This document shows, in pieces, positions 26,011-33,403 of a stretch of DNA of 33,403 bases. A program made the position numbers and the translations under genes. Position 1 is the first letter of the stretch; each line of letters starts with the position of its first letter. The notes below the pieces were generated by a model that was given only the letters and a program-made list of their open reading frames with translations, had not been told where the DNA came from and did no database searches. The DNA comes from Dethiobacter sp. (GTDB lineage Bacteria > Bacillota > Dethiobacteria > Dethiobacterales > Dethiobacteraceae): NCBI GenBank assembly GCA_020725465.1, contig DYEY01000048.1, positions 1-33,403 of the forward strand, given 5' to 3'.

Positions 26011-26796
26011 GTGTCCGCAAATGTCCTTTTCGAGAGAAGGGACGCGGTGGCAGTGCTTACCATTAACCGCCCCCATGCTTTCAACGCGCTGAACGAAGCC
26101 ATTTTCAGCCAGCTCACCGCGGCCGTGGAACAGTGTGAGGACCACCGTATCAGAGCGGTCATGGTAACCGGCAGCGGCCGTGCCTTCTGCGCCGGAGGCG
26201 ACCTGAAGGAAATGCAGAGCAAAGGCCGGGAGCGGCTGCCGGAGCTGCTTGGGGGCATGAGCAAGCCGTTTCACGGGCTGATCAAAAAGATTCGGCTGCT
26301 GCCAAAGCCGGTGATGGCGGCAGTAAACGGTACGGCAAGCGGCGGCGGCATGAGCCTTGCCCTGGCCTGTGACCTGAGGATCGCGGCAAAGAGCGCCCGT
26401 TTCCGCCAGGCCTATACCGGCGTGGGTTTTTGCCCTGACGGAGGTCTTTCCGTTATGCTGCCCGCCCTGCTCGGTATTGGCCGGAGCAGCACCATGTTTT
26501 TTCTGGATCCCGTACTGAAGGCGGAGGAGGCTATGGCCATCGGGCTGGTGAACGGAGTCTTCCCTGATGAAGAATTCCGGGAAAAGGCCAGTGATGAAAT
26601 ACAGAAACTGGCGGCTGGGCCCACCCAGTCCTTTGCCATGGCAAAAATGCTGATGAACCGGATACTGATGCCGCTGCTGGAAAATCAGTTAGAGCTGGAA
26701 TGCCGGGGAATGCATAACGCCGGTAAAACCGAAGACGCCTGGGAAGGCATCAACGCTTTTGTGCAAAGAAGAGCGCCGGTGTTTGCCGGAAAATAA
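26011..26796 (+). CDS. crotonase-family protein, PaaG-like isomerase type (copy 1)
   Basis: 261 residues. The crotonase fold is clear (RAFCAGGDLKEM, TASGGGMSLALACDLRIAA). Both glutamates of hydratases are missing: GGGMSL replaces GGGLEL, and AYTGVGFCPDGGLSV replaces PEITLGIIPGWGGT. The retained Asp143 in CPDGG matches the acidic residue of PaaG-type isomerases (ring-epoxide or delta3-delta2 enoyl-CoA isomerases). Double-bond isomerisation is therefore more likely than hydration. GTG 26011 follows AAGGAGGTG. It is closely similar to the copy at 30061, down to the C-terminal DAWEGI pattern. It ends the first synthetase run and precedes the second transporter by 92 nt. Confidence 0.85.
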   Translation: MSANVLFERRDAVAVLTINRPHAFNALNEAIFSQLTAAVEQCEDHRIRAVMVTGSGRAFCAGGDLKEMQSKGRERLPELLGGMSKPFHGLIKKIRLLPKPVMAAVNGTASGGGMSLALACDLRIAAKSARFRQAYTGVGFCPDGGLSVMLPALLGIGRSSTMFFLDPVLKAEEAMAIGLVNGVFPDEEFREKASDEIQKLAAGPTQSFAMAKMLMNRILMPLLENQLELECRGMHNAGKTEDAWEGINAFVQRRAPVFAGK

Positions 26797-26888
26797 ATGA
26801 ACGGAGGTGACAGACAGGGGAGCTGCGCTGGTTACGTTAGTACTGATTGTAGCTTAATCGGATTAAAATTAGGATTGGAGGAATAGTG

Positions 26889-28247
26889 TTGGCTCTGAAG
26901 AGAGTAGAAGGCGGAGTTCAGCCCGGTATTAACTGGTGGAGGTTTACAACCAGGATTCCAGGCATTCATGTAGGTATTACCTGGCCGGAAGTTATCCAGG
27001 GCGGGTTGCTTTCTGTGGCAACCGGCGGCGCAGTGGCACCGCTGATGATGAGGTTTTTTGAAATACCATTTGAAGTGGCCTGGACTGTGGTCACACTACA
27101 GCTGTTTTGGGTCTGGTCCAGCACGTTCCTGTTTGGCGAGCCATATGCTCCCGGCTGGATCACTCCGGCGCTGCCGCTGGTACTGGTATTTCTCTCCGGC
27201 TTCAAACCGGGTGCGGAAGCGGTGCAGGCCATGACCGCGCTGACGCTTACCGTATCAGCTATTTTCCTATTTTTTGGGGTCACCAGATTGGGAGGCCGGT
27301 TTTTCAGCTGGATACCCAATGAACTTAAAGCAGGTATTATCATGGGGTCTGCGGTGGCAGCATTCAACGGCGAGTTCAACCGCATCAAGACCATGCCGGT
27401 GACGCTTACCGTCGTATGGGCAATAGTATTTTTGCTCATGTTCTCGGTCTGGTACGGGAAAATGAAAGAAAAAAACAAGCTGTTAGCCAGGCTGGCTTCC
27501 ATGGCCATGCTGGTGGGATTCCTGGCTGCAGCTATCGTAGGCCCCCTGGCCGGCGAGATGAAATTTGCCATTAAAATGGGACTCTCACTGCCGCAGTTCG
27601 GTCCCTTCCTGCAGGCGGTTTCGCCATTCTACGTAGGGTGGCCTGCCTGGGATATGTACCTGAAGGCCTTACCCCTGGCTGTGATGATTTATATAGTGGT
27701 TTTTGGTGACATTATCGTGGCCGACACGTTACTGCGGGACGCCGACCGTGTCCGGCTTGATGAGAAAATCGTGGTTGATCCCATCCGTACCCACTTTGCC
27801 CTTTTCTTCCGCAATATTGGCCACCTGTTGACGGGAGGCGTATTCATTCCGCTGCACGGCCCCATGTGGACCGGTGTTACCGTTTTTATCGTGGAGCGGT
27901 ATAAAGAAAGCAGAAAGAATCTGGATTCCATCTTTACCGGGACCATTAACTGGTACTGGCTGGGGTTGATCCTGATGCTGCTGACCCCTGTGGTCAACTT
28001 CATGATGCCCATGCTGCCGGTAGCCCTTTCCATCACCCTGATCTTAACCGGTTTTGCCTGCGCCTATATTTCCATGCGCATGGTAGAGACTCCCACCGGC
28101 CGCGGCTACGCCCTGTTTATCGGGCTGGTAACCGCGACCTTCGGTCCCGCTTACGGGCTGGGAGTGGGGATTATCTTGTTCTTCCTGCTCCTGGTGCAAA
28201 GAAAGCCGCTCATCCCCATGCCCTACGATGTACCTATGAAAGAATAA
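26889..28247 (+). CDS. multi-pass membrane transporter, NCS2/SulP-like fold suspected (paralogue 2)
   Basis: 452 residues, clearly a paralogue of the protein at 19273: the two align end to end without obvious gaps and share most residues in WITP-PLVLVFL, QAMTAL-LTVSA, TLTVVWA-VFLLMFSVW and the C-terminal RKP-IPMPYDV. It has the same membrane-segment pattern. TTG 26889 has GGAGG (26877-26881) 7 nt upstream; GTG 26886 is too close. Codon use looks slightly less GC-rich than paralogue 1. The substrate is unknown; it stands directly before a third synthetase and a second PaaG-like gene, as paralogue 1 stands before the first set. The 92 nt upstream show no clear promoter. Confidence 0.65.
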   Translation: MALKRVEGGVQPGINWWRFTTRIPGIHVGITWPEVIQGGLLSVATGGAVAPLMMRFFEIPFEVAWTVVTLQLFWVWSSTFLFGEPYAPGWITPALPLVLVFLSGFKPGAEAVQAMTALTLTVSAIFLFFGVTRLGGRFFSWIPNELKAGIIMGSAVAAFNGEFNRIKTMPVTLTVVWAIVFLLMFSVWYGKMKEKNKLLARLASMAMLVGFLAAAIVGPLAGEMKFAIKMGLSLPQFGPFLQAVSPFYVGWPAWDMYLKALPLAVMIYIVVFGDIIVADTLLRDADRVRLDEKIVVDPIRTHFALFFRNIGHLLTGGVFIPLHGPMWTGVTVFIVERYKESRKNLDSIFTGTINWYWLGLILMLLTPVVNFMMPMLPVALSITLILTGFACAYISMRMVETPTGRGYALFIGLVTATFGPAYGLGVGIILFFLLLVQRKPLIPMPYDVPMKE

Positions 28248-28255
28248 TCAATAAA

Positions 28256-28290
28256 GGCCGGGCAGCGGGGTTTGGGCCCTATGCCCGGCC
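28256..28290 (+). terminator. GC-rich hairpin after transporter 2
   Basis: GGCCGGGCA (28256-28264) pairs perfectly with TGCCCGGCC (28282-28290), with an inner GGG/CCC. No T run follows (AAACCAAAC), so it may be a 3'-end stabiliser rather than a full terminator, like the hairpin behind transporter 1. Confidence 0.45.
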
Positions 28291-28347
28291 AAACCAAACA
28301 ATGAGGAGGTGCAGACCCGTTGCCGCCAGTGGTAACGGGGAGAAACC

Positions 28348-29958
28348 ATGATGATGAATCACCCGCTTTTGATAAAAACAATGCTGGAAAGAGCACGCAA
28401 GCTTTTCCCCAAAAAAGAAATATTTTCCAGGTGTTTTGACAGGGACCACAGGCTTACCTACGGTGACGTGTATAAAAGGGTTTGCCGCCTGGGCAACGTC
28501 CTGCAGTCACTGGGGGCGCAGCGGGGCGATAAGATAGGGACTTTTGCCTGGAACAACCACCGCCACCTGGAACTGTACTTCGCCATAACCTGCAGCGATA
28601 TGGTCCTGCATACCCTTAACCTGCGTCTGTTCCCCGAACACCTGATTCATGTTATAAACCATGCGGCTGACAAAATTATCTTTGTTGACGAAGACCTTAT
28701 TCCTCTCCTGGAGAGGGTGGCAGACCAGCTGACAACGGTGGAGAAATACGTTATCATGACGGACAAAGAGGAGCTGCCGCCAACCAGGCTGTCCCCTGTT
28801 TTCCACTACGAGAAACTGCTGGCGGAAGCGCCGGAAAGTTTTAATTTCCCGGACGATATAGACGAAAACAGCCCGGCCGGCATGTGCTACACCACCGCCA
28901 CCACCGGGCTGCCCAAAGGGGTACTTTATACCCAGCGCTCCATTTACCTGCACAGCCTGTCTCTGGCTTTGCCTGATTCGCTCAGCATCTCGGAAAAAGA
29001 CGTCATTATGCCGGTGGTGCCCATGTTCCACGTTATGGCCTGGGGCCTGCCTTTCGCCGCCACCTGGCTTGGCGCCAAGATGGTTATGCCCGGCAGGGTG
29101 CTTACCCCGGACGCCCTCTGCAAGCTGATAGAGCAGGAGAAGGTAACCATTTCAGCCGGAGTGCCCACCATCTGGATGGGCATATTCCAGCACCTGGAGG
29201 CGGGCAACAAATACGATTTCAGCTCCCTGCGCTATATCGTAAACGGGGGGTCGGCTATTTCTGCCAACATGATTAAGCTCCTTGAGAAAAAATTCGGTAT
29301 CAGCGTTTTGCACGCTTACGGCATGACTGAAACTTCTCCTGTGGTGCTGGTCTCCCGTCTGAAGAGCTATATGGACGGGTGGGATGAGGACAGGCGTTAT
29401 GCGGTACGGGCAAAGCAGGGGTTGCTGGTGCCGGGGCTGGATATGAAAATTGTTAACGACCAAGGGAAAGAAGTGGCCTGGGACGGCAAGGAAATGGGCG
29501 AGCTCTGTGTCCGGGGCCCCTGGATAACCGGCGCCTACTACAACGAGCCGGAGCGTAGCAGGGAAAACATCAGGGACGGCTGGCTCCATACCAACGACGT
29601 GGTCACCATAGATGAGGAAGGCTACATCCTGATCCAGGACAGGGCCAAAGACCTGATTAAGAGCGGCGGTGAGTGGATATCCTCCGTGGACCTGGAGAAC
29701 ACCATCATGATTCACCCGGCGGTGGCGGAGGCGGCGGTTATCGCCATCCCTGACCCCAAATGGCAGGAGCGGCCCCTGGCCTGCGTGGTGCTGAAAGCTG
29801 CGGATAAGGGTAAAGTATCCGAGGAAGACATCCTGCGCTTCCTGGAGGATAAGGTGGCTAAGTGGTGGCTCCCCGATAAGGTTGTCTTCATTGACGAAAT
29901 TCCAAAGACCAGCGTGGGCAAGTTTAACAAAAAAGAACTGCGGGAAAGATTCGCTTAA
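28348..29958 (+). CDS. AMP-forming acyl-CoA synthetase (medium/long-chain AlkK-like), third of three
   Basis: 536 residues. The overall sequence (TYGDVYKRVCRLGNVLQSLG; PMFHVMAWGLPFAA; KDLIKSGGEWISSVDLEN) is of the AlkK / medium-chain fatty acyl-CoA synthetase type. A5 is AYGMTETSPVV, A7-A8 GWLHTNDVVTIDEEGYILIQDRAKDLI, and the catalytic lysine lies in TSVGKFNKKELRERF. The phosphate loop reads YTTATTGLPKGV (181-192), where relatives have YTSGTTGxPKGV; Ser-Gly is replaced by Thr-Ala. GGGGAGA precedes three adjacent ATG codons (28348, 28351) of which the first is taken. It probably serves the acid imported by the transporter before it (inference). Confidence 0.9.
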   Translation: MMMNHPLLIKTMLERARKLFPKKEIFSRCFDRDHRLTYGDVYKRVCRLGNVLQSLGAQRGDKIGTFAWNNHRHLELYFAITCSDMVLHTLNLRLFPEHLIHVINHAADKIIFVDEDLIPLLERVADQLTTVEKYVIMTDKEELPPTRLSPVFHYEKLLAEAPESFNFPDDIDENSPAGMCYTTATTGLPKGVLYTQRSIYLHSLSLALPDSLSISEKDVIMPVVPMFHVMAWGLPFAATWLGAKMVMPGRVLTPDALCKLIEQEKVTISAGVPTIWMGIFQHLEAGNKYDFSSLRYIVNGGSAISANMIKLLEKKFGISVLHAYGMTETSPVVLVSRLKSYMDGWDEDRRYAVRAKQGLLVPGLDMKIVNDQGKEVAWDGKEMGELCVRGPWITGAYYNEPERSRENIRDGWLHTNDVVTIDEEGYILIQDRAKDLIKSGGEWISSVDLENTIMIHPAVAEAAVIAIPDPKWQERPLACVVLKAADKGKVSEEDILRFLEDKVAKWWLPDKVVFIDEIPKTSVGKFNKKELRERFA

Positions 29959-29976
29959 CACGGAGGAACAGACCCG

Positions 29977-30011
29977 CATGATGCGCAGGCCGGATGTGCC
30001 TGCGCATCATG
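29977..30011. repeat. 14-bp perfect inverted repeat in the synthetase 3-crotonase gap
   Basis: CATGATGCGCAGGC, a 7-nt loop, GCCTGCGCATCATG. It is a very stable hairpin without a T run. A 22-codon frame (ATG 29978 to TGA 30046) with CGGAGG upstream runs through it, so it may be part of a translated leader. Confidence 0.6.
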
Positions 30012-30060
30012 ACTTAAACGGCGCCCTGCAAGGCATGAAGGCATGAAGGAGAAGAATGAC

Positions 30061-30846
30061 ATGGCTGAAACAGTACTGTTTGAAGTCAGAGGAAATATCG
30101 GCTATATCACCCTGAACCGTCCCGAAGCTTTTAACGCCCTGAACTTCCCGATGGGAGAAGGGCTGGTAAAGGCGGTGGAAGAATGCTTTGCCCCGGAAAT
30201 ACGGGCGGTGGTTCTGACAGGGGCGGGGAAGGCTTTTTGCGCCGGCGGGGATCTCAGGACCATGCTGGCTAACGGGCGCGCCGGCCTGCCGGCGTTCCTG
30301 CGCGACCTGACAAAGCTGCTGCACCGGGCCGTTACTGACATCCGGCTGCTGCCAAAGCCGGTGCTGGCGGCGGTAAACGGACCGGCCGGAGGGGCCGGGC
30401 TCAGCCTGGCCCTGGCCTGTGACCTGCGCTATGCAGCGGCCGGTCTTCGTTTCAGGCAGTCCTACACCAGTGTGGGCCTCTGCCCGGACGGGGGGCTTAC
30501 CGCGCTGCTGCCGGCCATAACGGGTCTTGGCAGGGCAGGTAAACTGCTCTTTGCCGACCCGGTATTCACCTCGGAGCAGGCGCTGGACTGGGGCATATTC
30601 GATGAATTGTTTGCGGCGGACGAGTTTACCGACCGGGTGGAAGAAATGGCACGAAAAAAGGCCGCTGGCGCAACTAAATCCTATGCCCGCGCCAAAGCAC
30701 TGCTAAACCAGTCGCTGTTGCCTCACCTGGAAAGGCAGCTGGAACTGGAACGCCAGGGCATGATTGAGGCAGGCGGCACAGACGACGCCTGGGAGGGCAT
30801 CAGCGCTTTTGTTGCCAAAAGACCGCCTGAATACATGGGCAGATAA
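30061..30846 (+). CDS. crotonase-family protein, PaaG-like isomerase type (copy 2)
   Basis: 261 residues, paralogue of the protein at 26011 with the same length. It has KAFCAGGDLRTM, PAGGAGLSLALACDLRYAA and SYTSVGLCPDGGLTALLP, so it lacks the hydratase glutamate pair and keeps Asp143, as in PaaG-type isomerases. ATG 30061 has AAGGAG (30046-30051) 9 nt upstream; an ATG at 30043 overlaps that ribosome site and is not used. The stop is followed by a strongly AT-rich promoter region, so this gene probably ends the second set. Its exact reaction is not known. Confidence 0.85.
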   Translation: MAETVLFEVRGNIGYITLNRPEAFNALNFPMGEGLVKAVEECFAPEIRAVVLTGAGKAFCAGGDLRTMLANGRAGLPAFLRDLTKLLHRAVTDIRLLPKPVLAAVNGPAGGAGLSLALACDLRYAAAGLRFRQSYTSVGLCPDGGLTALLPAITGLGRAGKLLFADPVFTSEQALDWGIFDELFAADEFTDRVEEMARKKAAGATKSYARAKALLNQSLLPHLERQLELERQGMIEAGGTDDAWEGISAFVAKRPPEYMGR

Positions 30847-30878
30847 CATTTAGCCGGGTCAAAATTATGAAAAATGTC

Positions 30879-30907
30879 TTTACAAAATCTTATTATTAAT
30901 CTAAAAT
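30879..30907 (+). promoter_or_regulatory. sigma-70 type promoter for the dehydratase/reductase pair
   Basis: TTTACA at 30879-30884, a 17-nt spacer and TAAAAT at 30902-30907, in a stretch much richer in A and T than its surroundings. The predicted start near 30914 leaves a ~58-nt leader. Confidence 0.75.
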
Positions 30908-30971
30908 TTTAAATACAGAAAAGTTTAAAAAGTTCAAATAATAAAGCCTGTACAACATGGAGGCAGCGGCA

Positions 30972-32069
30972 GTGCACAGATACCTGGAGAACCCTAACTT
31001 ATTCTGGCAGGAGGAAAACGCCGGTGGCCGGTGGCGCCCGGCCGGCTTCCTGTGCCCTTACCTTCCCGAGGAAATAATGGAGGCCGCGGGGCTCACCCCG
31101 CTGCGTATTCTCCCGCTGAAGAAACCCTCGGAAGCAGTTGACCGCCATCTGCCGCCCAATACCTGCTCTGTTGCCCGCTCCATGCTGAGCCAGGCACTGG
31201 ACGGCTCGCTGGCGGGGATGGCCGGCGTCTTTTTTGCCCACTCCTGTGACACTATGCAGTGTTTGTCCGATATCTGGCGCGTTAACCGGCCGGATGGCCT
31301 GACTTACAACCTGGTGGGACCGGTGGCGCTGCAGGCGGCGGGAGCAAAGGAATACCTGCTGGCCGAGCTGGCACTGTTCGTAAAATTCCTCGAAGAAAAA
31401 TTGCAGGTTGAGGTAACGGAAGATGACCTGTGGAGCGCTATCGGGCTACATAACAAGACCCGGCAGCTACTGGCAAAATTGGAGCAAAACAGGGAAAGTT
31501 ATACCGCAATGCAGTATTTTGCCCTGCTTGAGGCCTCTGTGCGACTGCCAAAAGAAATCTATAACACTTTGCTGGAAGATGAATTGAAACGCGAGAATAT
31601 ATATATACCGGGAACCGGGCCCCGGCTGCTGCTGGCCGGGGCGGTACTGACCGACCCTGCCATACCAGGTGTCATTGAAGAGGCCGGGGGCAGGGTGGTG
31701 GCGGATACGCTCTGCAGCGGTACGCGTTACTTTGACATGCCTGTCCCTGTTGACAGGACGGGCGGGCCGTTGCCGGCGCTGGCGACGCGATACCTGGAGA
31801 GACCTCCCTGCCCGGCCAGGCACCCCGAAAAAGGACTCATTGGCAGGCAGCTGTTGGCCCTGGCGGCAGACCGCAAGGTAGACGGCGTCATCTTCCTGCT
31901 TGATCCATTCTGCGACCCGCACGCCTTTGAAGTGGTGGCAACGGCCGCCGTCCTGAAGAATGCCGGCCTGCCAAGCCTGGAGGTGCAGGTAGACCATTCC
32001 GGTGTAACCGGCCAGCTGAAGACCAGGATCCAGGCTTTTGTGGAGCTGCTCCGGGGAGGTGAGCGCTGA
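30972..32069 (+). CDS. 2-hydroxyacyl-CoA dehydratase / benzoyl-CoA reductase family subunit (HgdB/BcrC-like)
   Basis: 365 residues. Family members carry an iron-sulphur cluster and use one ATP-energised electron to remove water from 2-hydroxyacyl-CoA or to reduce an aromatic ring. Cysteines at typical places: C65 (NTCSVARS), C92 and C97 (HSCDTMQC), C314 (DPFCDPHAFE). The C-terminal QVDHSGVTGQLKTRIQAFVELL is the family ending. GTG 30972 has GGAGG (30959-30963) 8 nt upstream; the in-frame ATG 30957 lacks a ribosome site. The next gene starts 1 nt past the stop. Size and order match bcrC-bcrB, but a dehydratase function cannot be excluded. Confidence 0.85.
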   Translation: MHRYLENPNLFWQEENAGGRWRPAGFLCPYLPEEIMEAAGLTPLRILPLKKPSEAVDRHLPPNTCSVARSMLSQALDGSLAGMAGVFFAHSCDTMQCLSDIWRVNRPDGLTYNLVGPVALQAAGAKEYLLAELALFVKFLEEKLQVEVTEDDLWSAIGLHNKTRQLLAKLEQNRESYTAMQYFALLEASVRLPKEIYNTLLEDELKRENIYIPGTGPRLLLAGAVLTDPAIPGVIEEAGGRVVADTLCSGTRYFDMPVPVDRTGGPLPALATRYLERPPCPARHPEKGLIGRQLLALAADRKVDGVIFLLDPFCDPHAFEVVATAAVLKNAGLPSLEVQVDHSGVTGQLKTRIQAFVELLRGGER

Positions 32070-32070
32070 A

Positions 32071-33273
32071 GTGACCGTCCGCTACCGCCGGCTGACTACG
32101 CTTAACCGCCTCCAGGGTATGATGACCCGTCATTACGCCGCCTCCCGTTACCTGGGCAAGTTACATCCTGTCGCCTGGCTCACCAGCGGGGCGCCGGTGG
32201 AAATAATCAGGGCCATGGGCATTATGCCGGTCTACCCGGAAAATTACGGCGCCATCTGCGGGGCCAGGCGCGTAGCCGCCGACCTTTGCCAGGAGGCAGA
32301 ACAAAGAGGATACAGCAGGGAGCTTTGTTCCTACGCCAAGTGCCACCTGGCCTCCCTGTACGTGCCGAAACGGGCGCCCATGGGTGGCCTGCCCCGGCCC
32401 TCGGTACTGGTGGCCTGCAACAATATCTGCGGCACGGTAACCAAGTGGTACCAGGCCCTGGCCAGGGAACTGGACGTCCCGCTTTTCCTGTGGGATACGC
32501 CCTTTTCCTCCGGCGGTCTCCGGTCCCATGCCATCGACTATGCCGTAACCCAGCTGGAAGATATGATCCGGTTTCTGGAGAAGCATACCGGACGGCGTCT
32601 CCGCCCGGAAAAGCTGAAAAAAGTAGTTGGCCTGTCGCAGCAGGCGTCTCGCCTCTGGCAGGAAATACGGGACATGGGCCGGCACCGTCCTTCCCCGGTC
32701 AACGCTTCGGACCTCTTTATAGCCATGGCGCCTATCGTTACCCTGCGCGGTACCAGGGAAGCGGTGGACTTTTACCGCGACCTGAAGGAAGAGCTGGCTG
32801 AGCGGGTAAAAAGGGGAGAAGGAGCGTTACCGGAGGAAAAATACCGGTTGGTCTGGGACAACATTGCCATCTGGCACAAGCTGCTGCAGTTTTACGGAAT
32901 CTTCATAAACCTCCGGGCCTGTTTTGTGGCAGATACCTACACCGGGGGCTGGGGGCATGACCTGGCAGGTGAAGATATCCTGGCCAGTCTTGCCCGGACC
33001 TATACCGGCGTATTCTTAAACAGGGGCCTGGAATACCGGGCTGAGCAAATGGTGGAGCTGGTACAGGATTTCGGCGCCCATGGTTTTGTGATGCACGCCA
33101 ACCGTTCCTGCCGTCCGTACACCCTGCTCCAGTATGACATCAGGCGCATAGTTACCCTCAAAACCGGCGTCCCCGGGTTGATTGTGGAAGCTGACATGTC
33201 GGACCCACGGCTATTTGCCGAAGAAGCGGTCAAAACCCGGATTCAGGCCTTCATGGAAACGCTGGAGGCTTGA
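32071..33273 (+). CDS. 2-hydroxyacyl-CoA dehydratase / benzoyl-CoA reductase family subunit (HgdA/BcrB-like)
   Basis: 400 residues, partner of the preceding subunit. Family features: WLTSGAPVEIIRAMGIMPVYPEN with C63 (AICGARR), ACNNICGTVTKWYQALARELDVPLFLWD with C116 and C120, HANRSCRPYTLLQYDI with C347, and the ending VEADMSDPRLFAEEAVKTRIQAF. The A. fermentans alpha subunit has a recognisably similar CNNIC-TKWY stretch. GTG 32071 is preceded by GGGGAGG 11 nt away and lies 1 nt after the first subunit's stop, so the pair is co-translated. The required ATPase activator is not in view: 130 nt beyond the stop show no gene. The substrate is unassigned. Confidence 0.85.
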   Translation: MTVRYRRLTTLNRLQGMMTRHYAASRYLGKLHPVAWLTSGAPVEIIRAMGIMPVYPENYGAICGARRVAADLCQEAEQRGYSRELCSYAKCHLASLYVPKRAPMGGLPRPSVLVACNNICGTVTKWYQALARELDVPLFLWDTPFSSGGLRSHAIDYAVTQLEDMIRFLEKHTGRRLRPEKLKKVVGLSQQASRLWQEIRDMGRHRPSPVNASDLFIAMAPIVTLRGTREAVDFYRDLKEELAERVKRGEGALPEEKYRLVWDNIAIWHKLLQFYGIFINLRACFVADTYTGGWGHDLAGEDILASLARTYTGVFLNRGLEYRAEQMVELVQDFGAHGFVMHANRSCRPYTLLQYDIRRIVTLKTGVPGLIVEADMSDPRLFAEEAVKTRIQAFMETLEA

Positions 33274-33286
33274 TATATATATCAAG
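33269..33286. repeat. 18-bp AT palindrome over the stop codon of the last gene
   Basis: CTTGATATA-TATATCAAG, a perfect dyad containing the TGA stop. The following 117 nt to the window edge are AT-rich and show no gene, clear promoter or terminator. Confidence 0.6.
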
Positions 33287-33403
33287 AGTAGTATCAGAAA
33301 GTCCCCTCGCGAAATATTGAAGGCAACCAAGGATAACTAACAATTAATAACAATATTAACATCAAGTAGTAAAAACGCTCTTTGATAAGCTCAATAGCGG
33401 CAG

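Noticed and set aside
28304-28325. Sigma-54-like GG...TTGC upstream of the third synthetase
   Set aside because: The distance between GG and GC is 12 instead of 10 nt and the TGGCA core is missing.
1-33403. tRNA or rRNA genes, CRISPR arrays, insertion sequences or attachment sites
   Set aside because: No cloverleaf-like segment, regular spaced repeat, transposase motif or terminal inverted repeats were seen on either strand.

Overview
The window looks like chromosomal DNA of an anaerobic Gram-positive bacterium with fairly high GC. I infer a member of the Firmicutes, plausibly in the Peptococcaceae (Pelotomaculum/Desulfotomaculum group). The basis is the AddAB recombination pair in place of RecBCD, strong GGAGG ribosome binding sites with many GTG/TTG starts, a cobalamin riboswitch, a sigma-54 enhancer-binding regulator and a large acyl-CoA degradation block with a 2-hydroxyacyl-CoA dehydratase/benzoyl-CoA reductase-type pair. 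The taxonomic call is inference. I found no rRNA, tRNA, insertion sequence or CRISPR array.

Layout, left side (1-15506). A LeuB-type dehydrogenase runs leftward off the edge. A rightward repair operon diverges from it: a Cys-less alkyltransferase-like protein with an extra C-terminal domain, addB, addA, and a protein joining a helical N-terminal domain to a gamma-glutamylcyclotransferase-like domain. A sigma-70 promoter overlapping the end of that last gene drives a cobalamin riboswitch with a terminator, then cobT. Next are a rhomboid protease that seems to start at CTG, a macro-domain protein, a converging DUF456 membrane protein, an alpha-glucan phosphorylase and a histone-deacetylase-family amidohydrolase.

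Layout, right side (15479-33403). A sigma-70 promoter inside the end of the deacetylase gene drives a PAS-AAA+-HTH sigma-54 activator. Just behind the activator gene lie a palindrome (GGTGCA-N4-TGCACC), the gene's terminator, and a near-perfect -24/-12 promoter, then acyl-CoA dehydrogenase and enoyl-CoA hydratase. An identical 19-base copy of the palindrome follows the hydratase gene. After it come a membrane transporter, two acyl-CoA synthetases, thiolase, 3-hydroxyacyl-CoA dehydrogenase and a PaaG-like crotonase. A second, shorter set repeats the theme: paralogous transporter, third acyl-CoA synthetase, second PaaG-like crotonase. Last, behind an AT-rich sigma-70 promoter, are two dehydratase/reductase subunits in the order and size of BcrC-BcrB.

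Together, the right half can take up a carboxylic acid (transporters, inferred), activate it to a CoA thioester (three synthetases), and carry out every step of beta-oxidation (dehydrogenase, hydratase, 3-hydroxyacyl-CoA dehydrogenase, thiolase). The first genes are probably switched on by the sigma-54 activator. No electron-transfer flavoprotein and no ATP-dependent activator for the dehydratase pair is in view. The most interesting points are the palindrome/sigma-54 circuit, the duplicated transporter-synthetase-crotonase sets with an unknown substrate, and the unusual alkyltransferase-like fusion in the addBA operon.
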